In this document: positions 5,888 to 15,298 of the stretch, in pieces
Layout of the letters: every line of letters begins with the position of its first letter
Numbering within the stretch: position 1 is the first letter of the stretch
DNA from: Actinoplanes sp. M2I2
GTDB taxonomy: Bacteria > Actinomycetota > Actinomycetes > Mycobacteriales > Micromonosporaceae
Reading direction: 5' to 3'
NCBI RefSeq assembly: GCF_023544445.1
Contig: NZ_JALPVJ010000015.1
Location: forward strand, 1 to 64,000
Length of the DNA: 64,000 bases
The notes under the pieces: model-generated
Seen by the model: the letters and a program-made list of their open reading frames with translations, nothing else
Told to the model about the DNA's origin: nothing
Databases searched by the model: none
Translations under genes and position numbers: made by a program

Positions 5888-8800
5888 ATGCGCCGACCAC
5901 GATGGCTCGTCGCGGCAGTGCCTTTCGCAGTCTTGGGGGCAATGCTGATGGGGACGCCGGCGCACGCGGCCGAGGCCGACTTCGCGTCCTCGTTCGAGAC
6001 CGGTCAGCCGCAGCCTGGGTGGACCGACACCAGCGAGCGGGCCGACGGCGTGGACGGCACGGTGACGGCCGGCCTGCCGGGCAGCCTCCGTGGCCGGGTC
6101 ACCGCGATCGCGGTCAACGCCGAGCCCAACGGCAACGAGGGCGGCGCCAACCTCAACGACGGCGACGCCGCGACCAAGTGGCTGGTCGACACGCCCACCA
6201 GCTGGGCCCGGTACACGCTCGACGCCCCGGCCGAGGTCGTCACGTATGCCCTGACCAGCGCGAACGACGCGCCCGAGCGTGACCCGCGCGACTGGACGCT
6301 GGAGGGCTCGGCTGACGGCGCTGCCTGGACCACCGTCGACACCCGCGGCGGGGAGACCTTCGACGAACGGTTCCAGACGAAGACGTACGAGGTGGCCGAC
6401 CCGGGCAGCTTCCCGATCTACCGCCTGAACATCTCGGCGCACGGCAGCGGCAACCTCACCCAGCTGGCCGATCTCGAGCTCGCCGACGCGAACACCACCC
6501 CGCCGTCGTCCGGGCCGATGCAGAGCCGGGTGGGCGCCGGTCCGGCCGGCTCGCCGACCGCCAAGGCCAACGTGGGCTACACGGGCCTCAAGGCGTTCCA
6601 GATCGCCGGGCGCCACCCGGGTGAGGGGCGCGGGTACGCGTACAACAAGGTCTTCGACGTCGATCTCGAGGTGGCCGACGACACCGAGCTCTCCTACCTG
6701 GTTTTCCCCGAGTTCAACCGCACCGATCCGAGCGATCCGGCCACGTACACAGCGGTCGATCTGGCCTTCACCGACGGGACCTATCTGTCCGACCTGAAGG
6801 CCACGGATCAGCACGGCGTCGTCGTCAGCCCGGCGGCGCAGGGCGCGTCCAAGACGCTCTACACCGGACAGTGGAACCTCAAGAAGGCCCGCATCGGCGC
6901 GGTGGCCGAGGGCAAGACCATCGACCGCATCCTGGTCGGCTATGACAAGCCGCAGGGGCCCGCGACGTTCCGGGCCTGGTTCGACGACATCACGATCAGC
7001 CGGGTCGCGCCGGCCCAGCCGCGGGCCACTCTGGCCGAGTACGTGGACACGCGCCGCGGCACGCAGTCGTCCAGCGAGTTCTCGCGGGGCAACAACTTCC
7101 CCGCGACCGCCGTCCCGCACGGCTTCAACTTCTGGACGCCGGTGACCGACGCCGGCTCGACGAGCTGGCTCTACCAGTGGTCGCGGCAGAACAACGCCGG
7201 CAACAAGCCGACGATCCAGGCGTTCTCCACCAGCCACCAGCCCAGTCCGTGGATGGGTGACCGCCAGACGTTCCAGGTGATGCCCTCGACCGGCCTCGAC
7301 CCGTCGCGTACGGCCCGGGCGTTGGCCTTCTCGCACGACAACGAGGTGGCCAAGCCGTACTACTACGGTGTCACGTTCGACAACGGGCTCAAGACCGAGC
7401 TCGCGCCGACCGACCACGCCGCCCTCTACCGGTTCACCTTCCCGGGCGACGGCGGCAACCTGATCCTCGACAACGTCAACGACAACGCGGGCCTGACCAT
7501 CGACGCGGCGAACCGGTCCGTCAGCGGCTGGTCCGATGTGAACAGTGGCGGACTCTCGGCCGGCTGGACCCGCATGTTCGTCTACGCCACGTTCGACAGC
7601 GCGGTGACCGCGAGCGGCTCGCTGGCCTCGGGCAACCGGCCGTCCACCGGCTATGTGAGCTTCGGCGAGAAGACCGTGACGATGCGGATCGCCACCTCGC
7701 TGATCAGCGTCGCGCAGGCCGAGCACAACCTCGACCTCGAGATCGCCGCCGACGCCTCGCTCGAAACGGTGCGGGACAAGGCGCAGCGGCTCTGGGACGA
7801 CAGGATGCACACCGTCGAGGTCGAGGGCGCGTCCGAGGACCAGCTCACCACGCTCTACTCGAACCTCTACCGCCTGTTCCTCTACCCCAACTCGGCGTAC
7901 GAGAACACGGGCACCACCGACGCGCCGGTCTACAAGCACACCGTGCAGTCGGCCGTGACCAGCCCGGCCAGCACGCCCACCGAGACCGGGGCGCCGGTCA
8001 AGGACGGCAAGGTGTACGTCAACAACGGCTTCTGGGACACGTACCGCACGACCTGGCCGGCGTACTCGCTGCTGACGCCGAAGACCGCGGGCGAGATGGT
8101 CGACGGGTTCGTCCAGCAGTACCGCGACGGCGGCTGGATCTCGCGCTGGTCGTCGCCGGGCTACGCCAACCTGATGGTGGGCACCAGCTCGGATGTCGCG
8201 TTCGCCGACGCGTACCGCAAGGGGGTGAAGGGTTTCGACGCCGAGGAGGCTTATGCCGCCGCCGTGAAGAACGCGACGGTCACCCCGCCCAACCAGAACG
8301 TCGGCCGCAAGGGCCTGGCCAGTTCGATCTTCAAGGGTTACACGCCCAGCGACGCCACCGGCGAGGCGATGAGCTGGGCGATGGACGGCTACATCAACGA
8401 CTTCGGCATCGGCGAGATGGCGGCGGCCCTGGCCGAGGAGACCGGTGAGAAGCGGTACGCCGAGGAGGCCGAGTACTTCCGCAACCGGGCTCTCAACTAC
8501 GTGAACATGTTCGACAAGTCCGTCGGTTTCTTCCAGGGCAAGAACGCGGCCGGCGCGTGGCGTCAGACGCCCGCAAACTACGACCCGCGGGTGTGGGGCT
8601 TCGACTACACCGAGACCAACGGCTGGAACATGGCCTTCCACGTGCCGCAGGACGGGCAGGGCCTGGCCAACCTGTACGGCGGCCGGGCCGGGCTGGGCCA
8701 GAAGCTCGACGAGTTCTTCGCGACGCCCGAGACGGCGACGTTCCCCGGCTCCTACGGCGGGACGATCCACGAGATGCTCGAGGCGCGGGACGTGCGGATG

Positions 8801-9697
8801 GGCCAGTACGGCCACAGCAACCAGCCCTCGCACCACATCATCTACATGTACGACTACGCCGGTCAGCCGCACAAGGCGCAGAAGCTGGCCCGGGAGGCGC
8901 TGTCGCGGCTGTACCTGGGCAGCGAGATCGGCCAGGGCTACCCCGGCGACGAGGACAACGGCGAGATGTCGGCGTGGCAGATCTTCTCGGCGCTGGGCTT
9001 CTATCCGTTGCAGATGGGCAGCCCGGCCTACGCGGTCGGGTCGCCGCTGTTCACCAAGGCCACGGTCAACCTCGAGAACGGCAAGCAGATCGTCGTCAAC
9101 GCGCCGTCGAACTCGGCCGCGAACGTCTACGTCCAGAGCCTCGAGATCAATGGCCAGGCGTACGGATCCACGTCCATCCCGCACTCGGTGCTGGCCGACG
9201 GGGCGACGCTGGACTTCGCGATGGGGCCGGACCCGTCGTCGTGGGGCGCGGACTCGCCGCCGCCCTCGCTGACCGAGGGCACCGCACCGGCCGAGCCGCT
9301 GCGCGACCTCACCGGGCCGGGCGGAACAGCCTCGGCGCCGGCGCTGGTCGACGACACGACGGCCACCCGGGCCACGGTCGACGGCACGTTCACCTACGAG
9401 TTCGGCCCGGCATCCGGCTCGGCGTCCGGCTCGGCATCCGGCGAGGAGGTCACGCACTACACGCTGACCTCGGCCTACACCGCCGGGGCGGACCCGTCGT
9501 CGTGGACCGTGCGCGGCTCCTCCGACGGCGCCACGTGGACGACGATCGACTCGCGGACGGAGGAGAAGTTCGACTGGCGTCTGCAGACCCGGCCGTTCAA
9601 GGTCGCGTCCCCGGGGCGGTACCGGTTCTACTCGGTCTCGTTCGGCGGCCCGGTGGGGCTGGCCGAGGTCGAACTGCTCGGCCGACCGGCCCGGTGA
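5888..9697 (+). CDS. secreted GH92 alpha-mannosidase with flanking F5/8-type domains
   Basis: GH92 enzymes are calcium-dependent exo-alpha-mannosidases acting on mannans and N-glycans. The ATG has GAAGGAGG 5 nt upstream and opens a signal peptide ending near AHA (residue 27). Residues about 70-205 resemble an F5/8/NPCBM-type carbohydrate module. The GH92 catalytic region runs from about residue 380 (EYVDTRRGT) to 1110, with the diagnostic GGTIHEMLEAR, YGHSNQPSHH and GDEDNGEMSAWQIF blocks; the last contains the acidic residues expected at the active site. A second F5/8-like module (SSWTVRGSSDGATW) ends the 1269-residue protein. A short SGSASGSASG linker lies before it. Exported and probably extracellular. 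Two palindromes upstream suggest repressor control; the second GH92 gene is at 23251. Confidence 0.9.
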   Translation: MRRPRWLVAAVPFAVLGAMLMGTPAHAAEADFASSFETGQPQPGWTDTSERADGVDGTVTAGLPGSLRGRVTAIAVNAEPNGNEGGANLNDGDAATKWLVDTPTSWARYTLDAPAEVVTYALTSANDAPERDPRDWTLEGSADGAAWTTVDTRGGETFDERFQTKTYEVADPGSFPIYRLNISAHGSGNLTQLADLELADANTTPPSSGPMQSRVGAGPAGSPTAKANVGYTGLKAFQIAGRHPGEGRGYAYNKVFDVDLEVADDTELSYLVFPEFNRTDPSDPATYTAVDLAFTDGTYLSDLKATDQHGVVVSPAAQGASKTLYTGQWNLKKARIGAVAEGKTIDRILVGYDKPQGPATFRAWFDDITISRVAPAQPRATLAEYVDTRRGTQSSSEFSRGNNFPATAVPHGFNFWTPVTDAGSTSWLYQWSRQNNAGNKPTIQAFSTSHQPSPWMGDRQTFQVMPSTGLDPSRTARALAFSHDNEVAKPYYYGVTFDNGLKTELAPTDHAALYRFTFPGDGGNLILDNVNDNAGLTIDAANRSVSGWSDVNSGGLSAGWTRMFVYATFDSAVTASGSLASGNRPSTGYVSFGEKTVTMRIATSLISVAQAEHNLDLEIAADASLETVRDKAQRLWDDRMHTVEVEGASEDQLTTLYSNLYRLFLYPNSAYENTGTTDAPVYKHTVQSAVTSPASTPTETGAPVKDGKVYVNNGFWDTYRTTWPAYSLLTPKTAGEMVDGFVQQYRDGGWISRWSSPGYANLMVGTSSDVAFADAYRKGVKGFDAEEAYAAAVKNATVTPPNQNVGRKGLASSIFKGYTPSDATGEAMSWAMDGYINDFGIGEMAAALAEETGEKRYAEEAEYFRNRALNYVNMFDKSVGFFQGKNAAGAWRQTPANYDPRVWGFDYTETNGWNMAFHVPQDGQGLANLYGGRAGLGQKLDEFFATPETATFPGSYGGTIHEMLEARDVRMGQYGHSNQPSHHIIYMYDYAGQPHKAQKLAREALSRLYLGSEIGQGYPGDEDNGEMSAWQIFSALGFYPLQMGSPAYAVGSPLFTKATVNLENGKQIVVNAPSNSAANVYVQSLEINGQAYGSTSIPHSVLADGATLDFAMGPDPSSWGADSPPPSLTEGTAPAEPLRDLTGPGGTASAPALVDDTTATRATVDGTFTYEFGPASGSASGSASGEEVTHYTLTSAYTAGADPSSWTVRGSSDGATWTTIDSRTEEKFDWRLQTRPFKVASPGRYRFYSVSFGGPVGLAEVELLGRPAR

Positions 9698-9728
9698 ACG
9701 CAGCTGTGACGTGCCCTAGGGTCGGGGT

Positions 9729-10793
9729 GTGACCGTCGAGCTGAGCCGTACGGAGGCCCGCCGCATCGCCGTGCGGGCCCAGTTGCTCGACCGCCACCGG
9801 CCCGCCGATCTGTACGAGACGGTCAGCCGGTTGACGTTCCTGCAGTACGACCAGACGGCCGCCGTGGCGCCCAACGCGGACCTCGTGGCGTGGAGCCGGC
9901 TGGGTTCGTCGTACCGTCCGGCCGAGCTGGCCGAGGGTCTCGCCGACCGGACGTACGTGGAGCTGCGCGGGCTGATCCGGCCGATGGACGACATCCCGCT
10001 GTTCCGCGCCGACATGGCGGCCTGGTCGGCGCCCGACTCGCAGTTCGGCATGCCGGCGGCCCAGCACTGGGTCGAGGCGAACGACCGGTTCCGGCGCGAC
10101 GTGCTGGCCCTGCTCGACGTCGACGGGCCGGTGCCGCAGTCGTCGATCCCGGACACCGCACAGGTGCCGTGGGACTCGTCCGGCTGGAACAACAACCGCA
10201 ACGTCGGCATGATGCTGGAGTGCCTGATCGTGCGGGGCGAGGTGGCCGTGGCCGACCGGGACGGCCGCGAGCGCCTGTTCGACCTGGGCCGGCGGGTCTA
10301 TCCCGACGAGGTGGTGCCCCACGAGGAGGCGCTGCGGATCCGCGCCGAACGGCTGCTGCGGTCGCTCGGCCTGGTCCGCAAGGTCAGCCCCGCGGTCGGC
10401 GAACCGGCCGTCATCGAGGGTGTCCGCGGCACCTGGCGGGTCGATCCGTCCTTTCTCGACGGGCCGTTCGAGGGGCGTACGGCGTTGCTCTCCCCGCTCG
10501 ACCGGCTGATCTTCGACCGCAAGCGGATGGCCGACCTCTTCGCGTTCGACTACAACCTGGAGATGTACAAGCCGGCGGCCAAACGGCGCTGGGGCTATTA
10601 CGCGCTGCCGATCCTCAGCGGCGACCGCCTGATCGGCAAGCTCGACGCCACCGCCGACCGCAAGCAAGGCGTCCTGCGGGTCGACGCGATCCACGAGGAC
10701 ACCCCGTTCGACGCCGCGACGTCCACCGCGGTGCACGCCGAGATCCACGACCTGGCCCGCTGGCTGCACCTGGGCCTGGACCTCCCCGCCTGA
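9729..10793 (+). CDS. winged-helix YcaQ/AlkX-like (HTH_42) protein
   Basis: This 354-residue protein has the features of the winged-helix family that includes YcaQ/AlkX DNA glycosylases: LSRTEARRIAVRAQLLD at the start, then RLTFLQYDQTAAVAPNADLVAWSRLG, and late LLSPLDRLIFDRKRMADLFAFDY with KRRWGYYALPIL. Members unhook crosslinked or alkylated bases, but a glycosylase role for this particular subgroup is inferred. The GTG start sits 6 nt after TAGGGT (9717-9722), a leaderless promoter, and there is no ribosome site. It converges with DUF4240, with only 4 bp between the two stops. Confidence 0.8.
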   Translation: MTVELSRTEARRIAVRAQLLDRHRPADLYETVSRLTFLQYDQTAAVAPNADLVAWSRLGSSYRPAELAEGLADRTYVELRGLIRPMDDIPLFRADMAAWSAPDSQFGMPAAQHWVEANDRFRRDVLALLDVDGPVPQSSIPDTAQVPWDSSGWNNNRNVGMMLECLIVRGEVAVADRDGRERLFDLGRRVYPDEVVPHEEALRIRAERLLRSLGLVRKVSPAVGEPAVIEGVRGTWRVDPSFLDGPFEGRTALLSPLDRLIFDRKRMADLFAFDYNLEMYKPAAKRRWGYYALPILSGDRLIGKLDATADRKQGVLRVDAIHEDTPFDAATSTAVHAEIHDLARWLHLGLDLPA

Positions 10794-10797
10794 CCCC

Positions 10798-11820
10798 TCA
10801 ACGCCCGTCCAGGCCTATCCCCAGCCAGATGTCGGCGCCGTCGGCGTCGGGGTGGGCGCGGAAGTACGCGACGACCTGGTCGGGGCTGAGGCCGCCGTCG
10901 CGCATCGCGGCCTGGAGCAGCTCGTCCGGGAGGCCGGGCACGAACACCGGGCCGGGGTCGGGCTCGAACGACTCGGCCGGCAGGTCGGCCGGCATCGGCG
11001 GCGACTCGAGCGGGGGCATCGGGCCCAGGCCGAGGCGTTCGCGGGCCAGGCCGAGCAGGTCTCGGATCTCGCCGGCGGCCCGGGCGGGCAGGGCGTCCCG
11101 TGCGATGGCGGAGAACGGGCCGGGGTCACGGGCGACCTGCACCCGGATCCGCTTGCGGCCGCGCTTGACCGTCGCCTCCGGTGCGCTGTCCGGGTCGAGC
11201 AGCAACGACAGCTCGCACACCGGCACCCCGGCGGGCTCCCACCACTGTCGCCAGGCGTCGTCGGCGGCGACCGCGTCGACGACCGCGTGCAGCAAGACGA
11301 CATACGCGTGCGGCGGCCCGTCCGGCCCGGACGAGCCGAACTCCAGCTCGAGCCAGGACGGCGTGACGGCGACCGGGTCGTGCTCGGACTCCGGCGCCGG
11401 CTCGCCCCACGCCGCGGTGTTGCTGCCCGTCTCGTAGCTCACCGGCGTCTCGTGCTCCCACAGCAGGCCGGTTGCCTGCTCATAGGCGCGTTCGGCCACG
11501 GTGAGCAGCAGCTCGGCCTCGTCGCCGGCATATCCGCGCAGTGCGGCCGGTTTGCCCAGCACGCGCTCGTAAGCCTTTCGCCCGGCGGTCACGACCACGC
11601 ACCGGATGTAGAGGAACGAGTCGTCGCCGACCGAGCCCACGGCGGCGAAGTGCGCGGGCGTGTCGAGCGCCCACAGCGCCGCGGCCAGCCGGTCGGCGAA
11701 GCCGGTGATGTCGGCCTCGGGACGCTCGGCCAGGGCGGCCGTCAACCGGTCGAAATACCCGTCGTCGGCCCGCCGGCCCGGGGTCGCCACCAACCGCCAG
11801 AACTCGTTCTCACTCAGCAC
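10798..11820 (-). CDS. DUF4240 domain protein
   Basis: The 340-residue protein opens with the DUF4240 signature: FWRLV, a helical region ending FADRLAAALWALDTPAHFAA, and then DDSFLYIRCVVVTAGRKAYERVL. The remainder (from about residue 125) is a less conserved domain with short acidic and proline-rich stretches. DUF4240 has no assigned biochemical role. The GTG start follows TAGGGT (11828-11833) by 7 nt, so the mRNA is predicted to be leaderless. The two neighbouring genes on this strand are separated by 48 nt and may not form an operon, since this gene has its own promoter. Confidence 0.8.
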   Translation of the reverse strand: MLSENEFWRLVATPGRRADDGYFDRLTAALAERPEADITGFADRLAAALWALDTPAHFAAVGSVGDDSFLYIRCVVVTAGRKAYERVLGKPAALRGYAGDEAELLLTVAERAYEQATGLLWEHETPVSYETGSNTAAWGEPAPESEHDPVAVTPSWLELEFGSSGPDGPPHAYVVLLHAVVDAVAADDAWRQWWEPAGVPVCELSLLLDPDSAPEATVKRGRKRIRVQVARDPGPFSAIARDALPARAAGEIRDLLGLARERLGLGPMPPLESPPMPADLPAESFEPDPGPVFVPGLPDELLQAAMRDGGLSPDQVVAYFRAHPDADGADIWLGIGLDGR

Positions 11821-11868
11821 GGCTCGGACCCTACTGAGGGGCTACGACGATCCGACGGACAAAAAGGC

Positions 11869-12177
11869 TCAGGGCGTGCCGGAGGCTCGGAGCTCGAGGG
11901 CGGTCCGGGGCTTGAGGAAGGTGCCCGTGAAGGTGATGGAGTGTTCGGTGAAAGCGCCCGTCACCGACACCGGCAGATCGTCGGTCACCTCGACTTCCAG
12001 GGGCCGGCTGCGCTGCCGGTCCATGCGCGCCTGCACCACGTGCGGGCCGGCCGCCACCTCGAGGCGGGCGGTCGTGCCGCGCTTCAGGGCGGCCGCGGGA
12101 CTACCGTCGACCAGGAATGTCATGCGGCTCAGGACACCGCCCACGTCCTCGGCGCGGCTCACCTCGAGCCAGGGCAC
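11869..12177 (-). CDS. PEGA-like small beta-rich protein (paralogue of the gene at 186)
   Basis: The GTG start is set by GGAGG 7 nt upstream and gives 102 residues beginning MPWLEVSRAED. It matches the product of 186-512 throughout, including FLVDG, LKRG, VVQARM, PLEV, EHS and TFTGTFLKP. The beta-strand pattern with H-V-QA and PLEV turns is PEGA-like; there is no signal peptide or membrane segment. Codon use is fully GC-adapted here, unlike the copy at the left edge. It is divergent from the GNAT gene at 12265. Function unknown. Confidence 0.65.
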   Translation of the reverse strand: MPWLEVSRAEDVGGVLSRMTFLVDGSPAAALKRGTTARLEVAAGPHVVQARMDRQRSRPLEVEVTDDLPVSVTGAFTEHSITFTGTFLKPRTALELRASGTP

Positions 12178-12264
12178 GTCGGTGCCTCCCTCCGGTGATG
12201 ACGGACAACCGCGATGCCGCCTTACCCCGTACGCTCGGTGCGGAATCGGCAGAGACGGACGCGA

Positions 12265-12753
12265 ATGGGGGCTCCCGTGGCTGAGGTGGCGCTGCGGCCG
12301 GTGGAGGAATCCGACTTCAACGCCCTGTTCGAGCAGATGCGTGACCCCGAGTCGCTCCGGATGGCGGCCTTCGTCGCCGAGGACCCGGACGACCGTGCCG
12401 CGTTCGAGGCGCACCTGACCAGGAACCTCGCGTCGCCCGGCGTGTTCCACCGCGCGGTCACGCTCGACGGGCGCCTGGTCGGCACGGTGGCCGCCTTCGT
12501 CGTCGACGGCGACACCGAGGTCACGTACTGGATCGACCGGCCGTTCTGGGGCCGCGGCATCGCGAGCCGGGCGCTCGCCCTGCTGCTCGAGGCGGTCCCG
12601 GCGCGGCCGTTGTTCGCGCGGGCCGCGAGTGACAACGCGCGGTCGATCGCGGTGCTGCGCCGGGCCGGATTCGAGATCATCGGCACCGACGTGGGGTTCG
12701 CCAACGGGCGGCGGGCCGAGATCGAGGAGACGATCCTGCGGACGCCGGCATGA
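12265..12753 (+). CDS. GNAT-family N-acetyltransferase (RimJ/RimL type)
   Basis: The protein has about 162 residues with the GNAT layout: ALRPVEESDFNALFEQMRD at the N terminus, a central GTVAAFV strand, TYWIDRPFWGRGIASRALALLLE, which includes the acetyl-CoA pyrophosphate loop (RGIA), and NARSIAVLRRAGFEIIGTD at the end. It transfers an acetyl group to an unidentified amine. Start is uncertain: ATG 12265 is used, but GTG 12277 has a better GGGGG site. Its TGA overlaps the ATG of the next GNAT gene (ATGA), implying translational coupling. Confidence 0.85.
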   Translation: MGAPVAEVALRPVEESDFNALFEQMRDPESLRMAAFVAEDPDDRAAFEAHLTRNLASPGVFHRAVTLDGRLVGTVAAFVVDGDTEVTYWIDRPFWGRGIASRALALLLEAVPARPLFARAASDNARSIAVLRRAGFEIIGTDVGFANGRRAEIEETILRTPA

Positions 12754-13613
12754 TCATGAACATCACGCCGCTGATCGACCCGGCCCACCGGTCGTCCGGC
12801 CGCCGGCTGGCGTGGGTCGCGGCCGGCCTGGACTGGCGTCCGCTCGGCACCGCCTACCTGTGGATCCCGGTCGCCGGGGATGCGGCGGAGCTCGAACTCC
12901 ACGTGCACCCGGCCGAGCGCCGCGCCGGGGTCGGGAGCCAGCTGCTCCAGGCGGCCACCGACGCCGCCGCCGAGCAGGGCCTGCGGAGCCTGCGTACCGA
13001 AGCGGTCGCGCAAGCCTCGGACGGCGAGCGCTTCTGCGTGGCGCGCGGGTTGCGACCGGTCCTGGCCCTGACCTATACGCGGCTGGCGTTGACCGGCGAG
13101 CGGCCGGGTCATCGGCCCGTGCCCGGCTATCGATTGATCCACTGGGACGGCACGGTCCCGGACGCGTGGGCCGAGACCTTCGCCCGGTCGCGGCGGGCGA
13201 TGGACGACATGCCCATGGGGGAGGCGGCCCCCGCCCCGCAGTCGTGGGACGTCGAACGGCTGCACGCGATCGCCGCGGCCGTCGCCGAGCGCGGCGAGCT
13301 CCTGTGCACCACCGCCGTGGTCGCCCCCGACGGGGAGATCGCCGGCTTCACCGAACTGGTGCTGCCCAGCGACGGCCTGGGCGAGGGACAGCACTACGGC
13401 ACCGGCGTGCTGCCCGCCCACCGCGGCCGCGATCTGGCCTGCTGGATGAAGGCCGAGCAGATCGGCCGCATCCGTGACCGTTTCCCCCGCCTCGCCGGGC
13501 TGCTCGCCGACACCGCCGACGACAACACGGCGATGCGGCGGATCAACGACTCCCTCGGCTACCGGCCGACGCACCGCAGCGCCCAGTACGGGCGCAGCCT
13601 CAGTCGAACCTAG
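12750..13613 (+). CDS. tandem-domain GNAT acetyltransferase
   Basis: The 287-residue protein has two GNAT halves. The first (about 1-120) includes LELHVHPAERRAGVGSQLLQAA, with an RRAGVG coenzyme loop, and the second (about 130-287) has VLPAHRGRDLACWMKAEQI and ends NTAMRRINDSLGYRPT. This matches mycothiol synthase-like and related tandem GNAT proteins in architecture, but I see no reason to call it MshD. It is coupled to the preceding GNAT gene by a 4-nt ATGA overlap. Its 3' end overlaps by 14 bp the convergent nitroreductase gene. Confidence 0.85.
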   Translation: MIMNITPLIDPAHRSSGRRLAWVAAGLDWRPLGTAYLWIPVAGDAAELELHVHPAERRAGVGSQLLQAATDAAAEQGLRSLRTEAVAQASDGERFCVARGLRPVLALTYTRLALTGERPGHRPVPGYRLIHWDGTVPDAWAETFARSRRAMDDMPMGEAAPAPQSWDVERLHAIAAAVAERGELLCTTAVVAPDGEIAGFTELVLPSDGLGEGQHYGTGVLPAHRGRDLACWMKAEQIGRIRDRFPRLAGLLADTADDNTAMRRINDSLGYRPTHRSAQYGRSLSRT

Positions 13614-14199
13614 GTTCGCTCGTACGGGTTCGCTTCAGCTCGAAGAAGTCGGGGTAGCCGGCCATCGCCACGGCGCCGTCGAAGACCTTCAGGGCCTGCT
13701 CGCCGCGCGGGATGCTGGTGAGCACCGGTCCGAAGAAGGCGACGCCGTCGATGTGGATCGTCGGGGTGCCGACGTCGTCGCCGACCGGGTCCATGCCCTC
13801 GTGGTGACTCTTGCGCAGAGCCTCGTCGTACGCGGTGCTCGTGGCCGCCTCGGCCAGCTCGGCGGGCAGGCCGACCTCGGCCAGGGCCTCGGCGACGACG
13901 GCCGGGAAGTCGCTGTTGGCCTGGTTGTGGATGCGGGTGCCCAGCGCGGTGTAGAGGTCGCGGAGGACACCGTCGCCGTGCTGCTGAGCGGCGGCGGTGA
14001 CCACGCGGACCGTGCCGAGCGAACGGTTCACCCGATCGCGATACCAGTCGTCGAGCTCACGGTTCTCGTTCAGGACATAGAGGCTCATCACGTGGAAGCG
14101 CAGATCGAGGTCGCGCTGCTTCTCGACCTCGAGGATCCAGCGGGAGGTGATCCAGGCGAACGGGCAGGCCGGATCGAAGTAGAAGTCAACTTTCGTCAC
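13600..14199 (-). CDS. DsbA-family, mycothiol-dependent nitroreductase-like protein
   Basis: The 199-residue protein is a DsbA-like thioredoxin fold: VDFYFDPACPFAWITSRW at the N terminus, a long helical insert and GTPTIHIDGVAFFGP with the cis-proline. It resembles the Rv2466c family of mycothiol-dependent reductases. The active-site motif is CPFA, so the second cysteine of a CxxC pair is missing and only a monothiol mechanism with mycothiol seems possible. The GTG start lies 6 nt after TACCGT (14206-14211, leaderless). An upstream ATG at 14241 would precede the promoter. The 3' end overlaps the convergent GNAT gene. Confidence 0.8.
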   Translation of the reverse strand: MTKVDFYFDPACPFAWITSRWILEVEKQRDLDLRFHVMSLYVLNENRELDDWYRDRVNRSLGTVRVVTAAAQQHGDGVLRDLYTALGTRIHNQANSDFPAVVAEALAEVGLPAELAEAATSTAYDEALRKSHHEGMDPVGDDVGTPTIHIDGVAFFGPVLTSIPRGEQALKVFDGAVAMAGYPDFFELKRTRTSEPRFD

Positions 14200-14259
14200 C
14201 GGTCCACGGTACGTAGTGATCCCCGTACGCGGCAGGCCCATCCCAGTGATCGGCCGGCG

Positions 14260-15276
14260 CTACGCCGGGACCACGACGACCTTGCCGGGCACGCTGCGGG
14301 TCTCGGCCAGGGTCATCGCCTCGGCTATCCGGGCCAGAGGCACCCGGGCGGCCACGTGTGCGGTGATCCGGCCCTCGGCCAGCAGCGACAGCACGGTGGT
14401 CAGGTCTTCCCGCGTACGCTGCTGGAAGGCCGCGAGGTCACGCCGGCCCGACCACAGGTCGTAGAACGACGCCCGCTTGCCATTGGGCAGGATGTTCCAC
14501 AGACCGAGGCGGGCCAGGGTCAGCACGAACTCGGGCACCATCGGGCCGGACTGGTGCGCCGCGATCGAATAGCTGACCAGGGCGCCACCGGGAGCCAGCA
14601 GGCGCCAGGCGCGGCGCAGGTGCTCGCCGCCGAGGTTGTCGAAGGCCGCGTCCACGCCGTTCGGGGCGAGCTCGCGGATCCGCTCGGCGAGATGGGGATC
14701 GGCGTGGTCGAGCGGGAGGACGCCGAGCGCGCGCAGGGCGTCGTGGTGGCGCGGGTTGGCGGTGCCGATGACCCGGATGCCGTCGAGCCGAGCGAGCTGG
14801 GCCAGGGTGATCCCGACCCCGCCGTTGGCGCCGTGCAGGAGGATCGTCTGCCCGGGGCGGACGCGGGCCGTGCGGTGCAGCATCTGCCAGGCGGTGACCC
14901 CGTTGACGACCAGGGTCTCGGCGTCACCCGGGTCGAGGCCGTCCGGGACGGCGACGAGGTCGCCGGCGGGCAGCAGGATGTGGGTGGCCCAGCCACCGGT
15001 CTTGGTCATCGCCGCGACGCGCCGGCCGACCAGAGCGTTGTCCACGCCGTCGCCGACGCTGTGGACGACTCCGACCACGTCGTAGCCGGGCACGAAGGGG
15101 AACTTCGGCTGGCCGGGGTAGCGGCCGCGGCGCATGGCCTGCTCGGCGAACGAGACCCCGCTGGCCTCGACGACGACCAGGGCCTGCCCCGGGGCGGCCG
15201 GGGGCAGCTCCCGGGTGCGGATCAGCAGGCCGCCCGGCTCGACGATGCCGGGCAGGACAACTTCGGTGGCTTCCAT
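14260..15276 (-). CDS. zinc-independent NADPH:quinone oxidoreductase (MDR family)
   Basis: The ATG (MEATEVVLPG) follows GGAGAG and gives 338 residues. It is a medium-chain dehydrogenase/reductase: the GroES-like part has VVEASGVSFAEQAMRRGRYPGQPKFPFVPGYDVVG, and the Rossmann part has ILLHGANGGVGITLAQLA for NADPH. The catalytic zinc ligands of alcohol dehydrogenases are absent, as in quinone oxidoreductases. It likely reduces quinones or enones in the cytoplasm. An 18-bp imperfect inverted repeat at 15299-15339 lies just upstream of the coding region and looks like a TetR-type operator, but no TetR gene is nearby. Confidence 0.85.
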   Translation of the reverse strand: MEATEVVLPGIVEPGGLLIRTRELPPAAPGQALVVVEASGVSFAEQAMRRGRYPGQPKFPFVPGYDVVGVVHSVGDGVDNALVGRRVAAMTKTGGWATHILLPAGDLVAVPDGLDPGDAETLVVNGVTAWQMLHRTARVRPGQTILLHGANGGVGITLAQLARLDGIRVIGTANPRHHDALRALGVLPLDHADPHLAERIRELAPNGVDAAFDNLGGEHLRRAWRLLAPGGALVSYSIAAHQSGPMVPEFVLTLARLGLWNILPNGKRASFYDLWSGRRDLAAFQQRTREDLTTVLSLLAEGRITAHVAARVPLARIAEAMTLAETRSVPGKVVVVPA

Positions 15277-15298
15277 GGCACGCTCTCCGCTCTTTATG

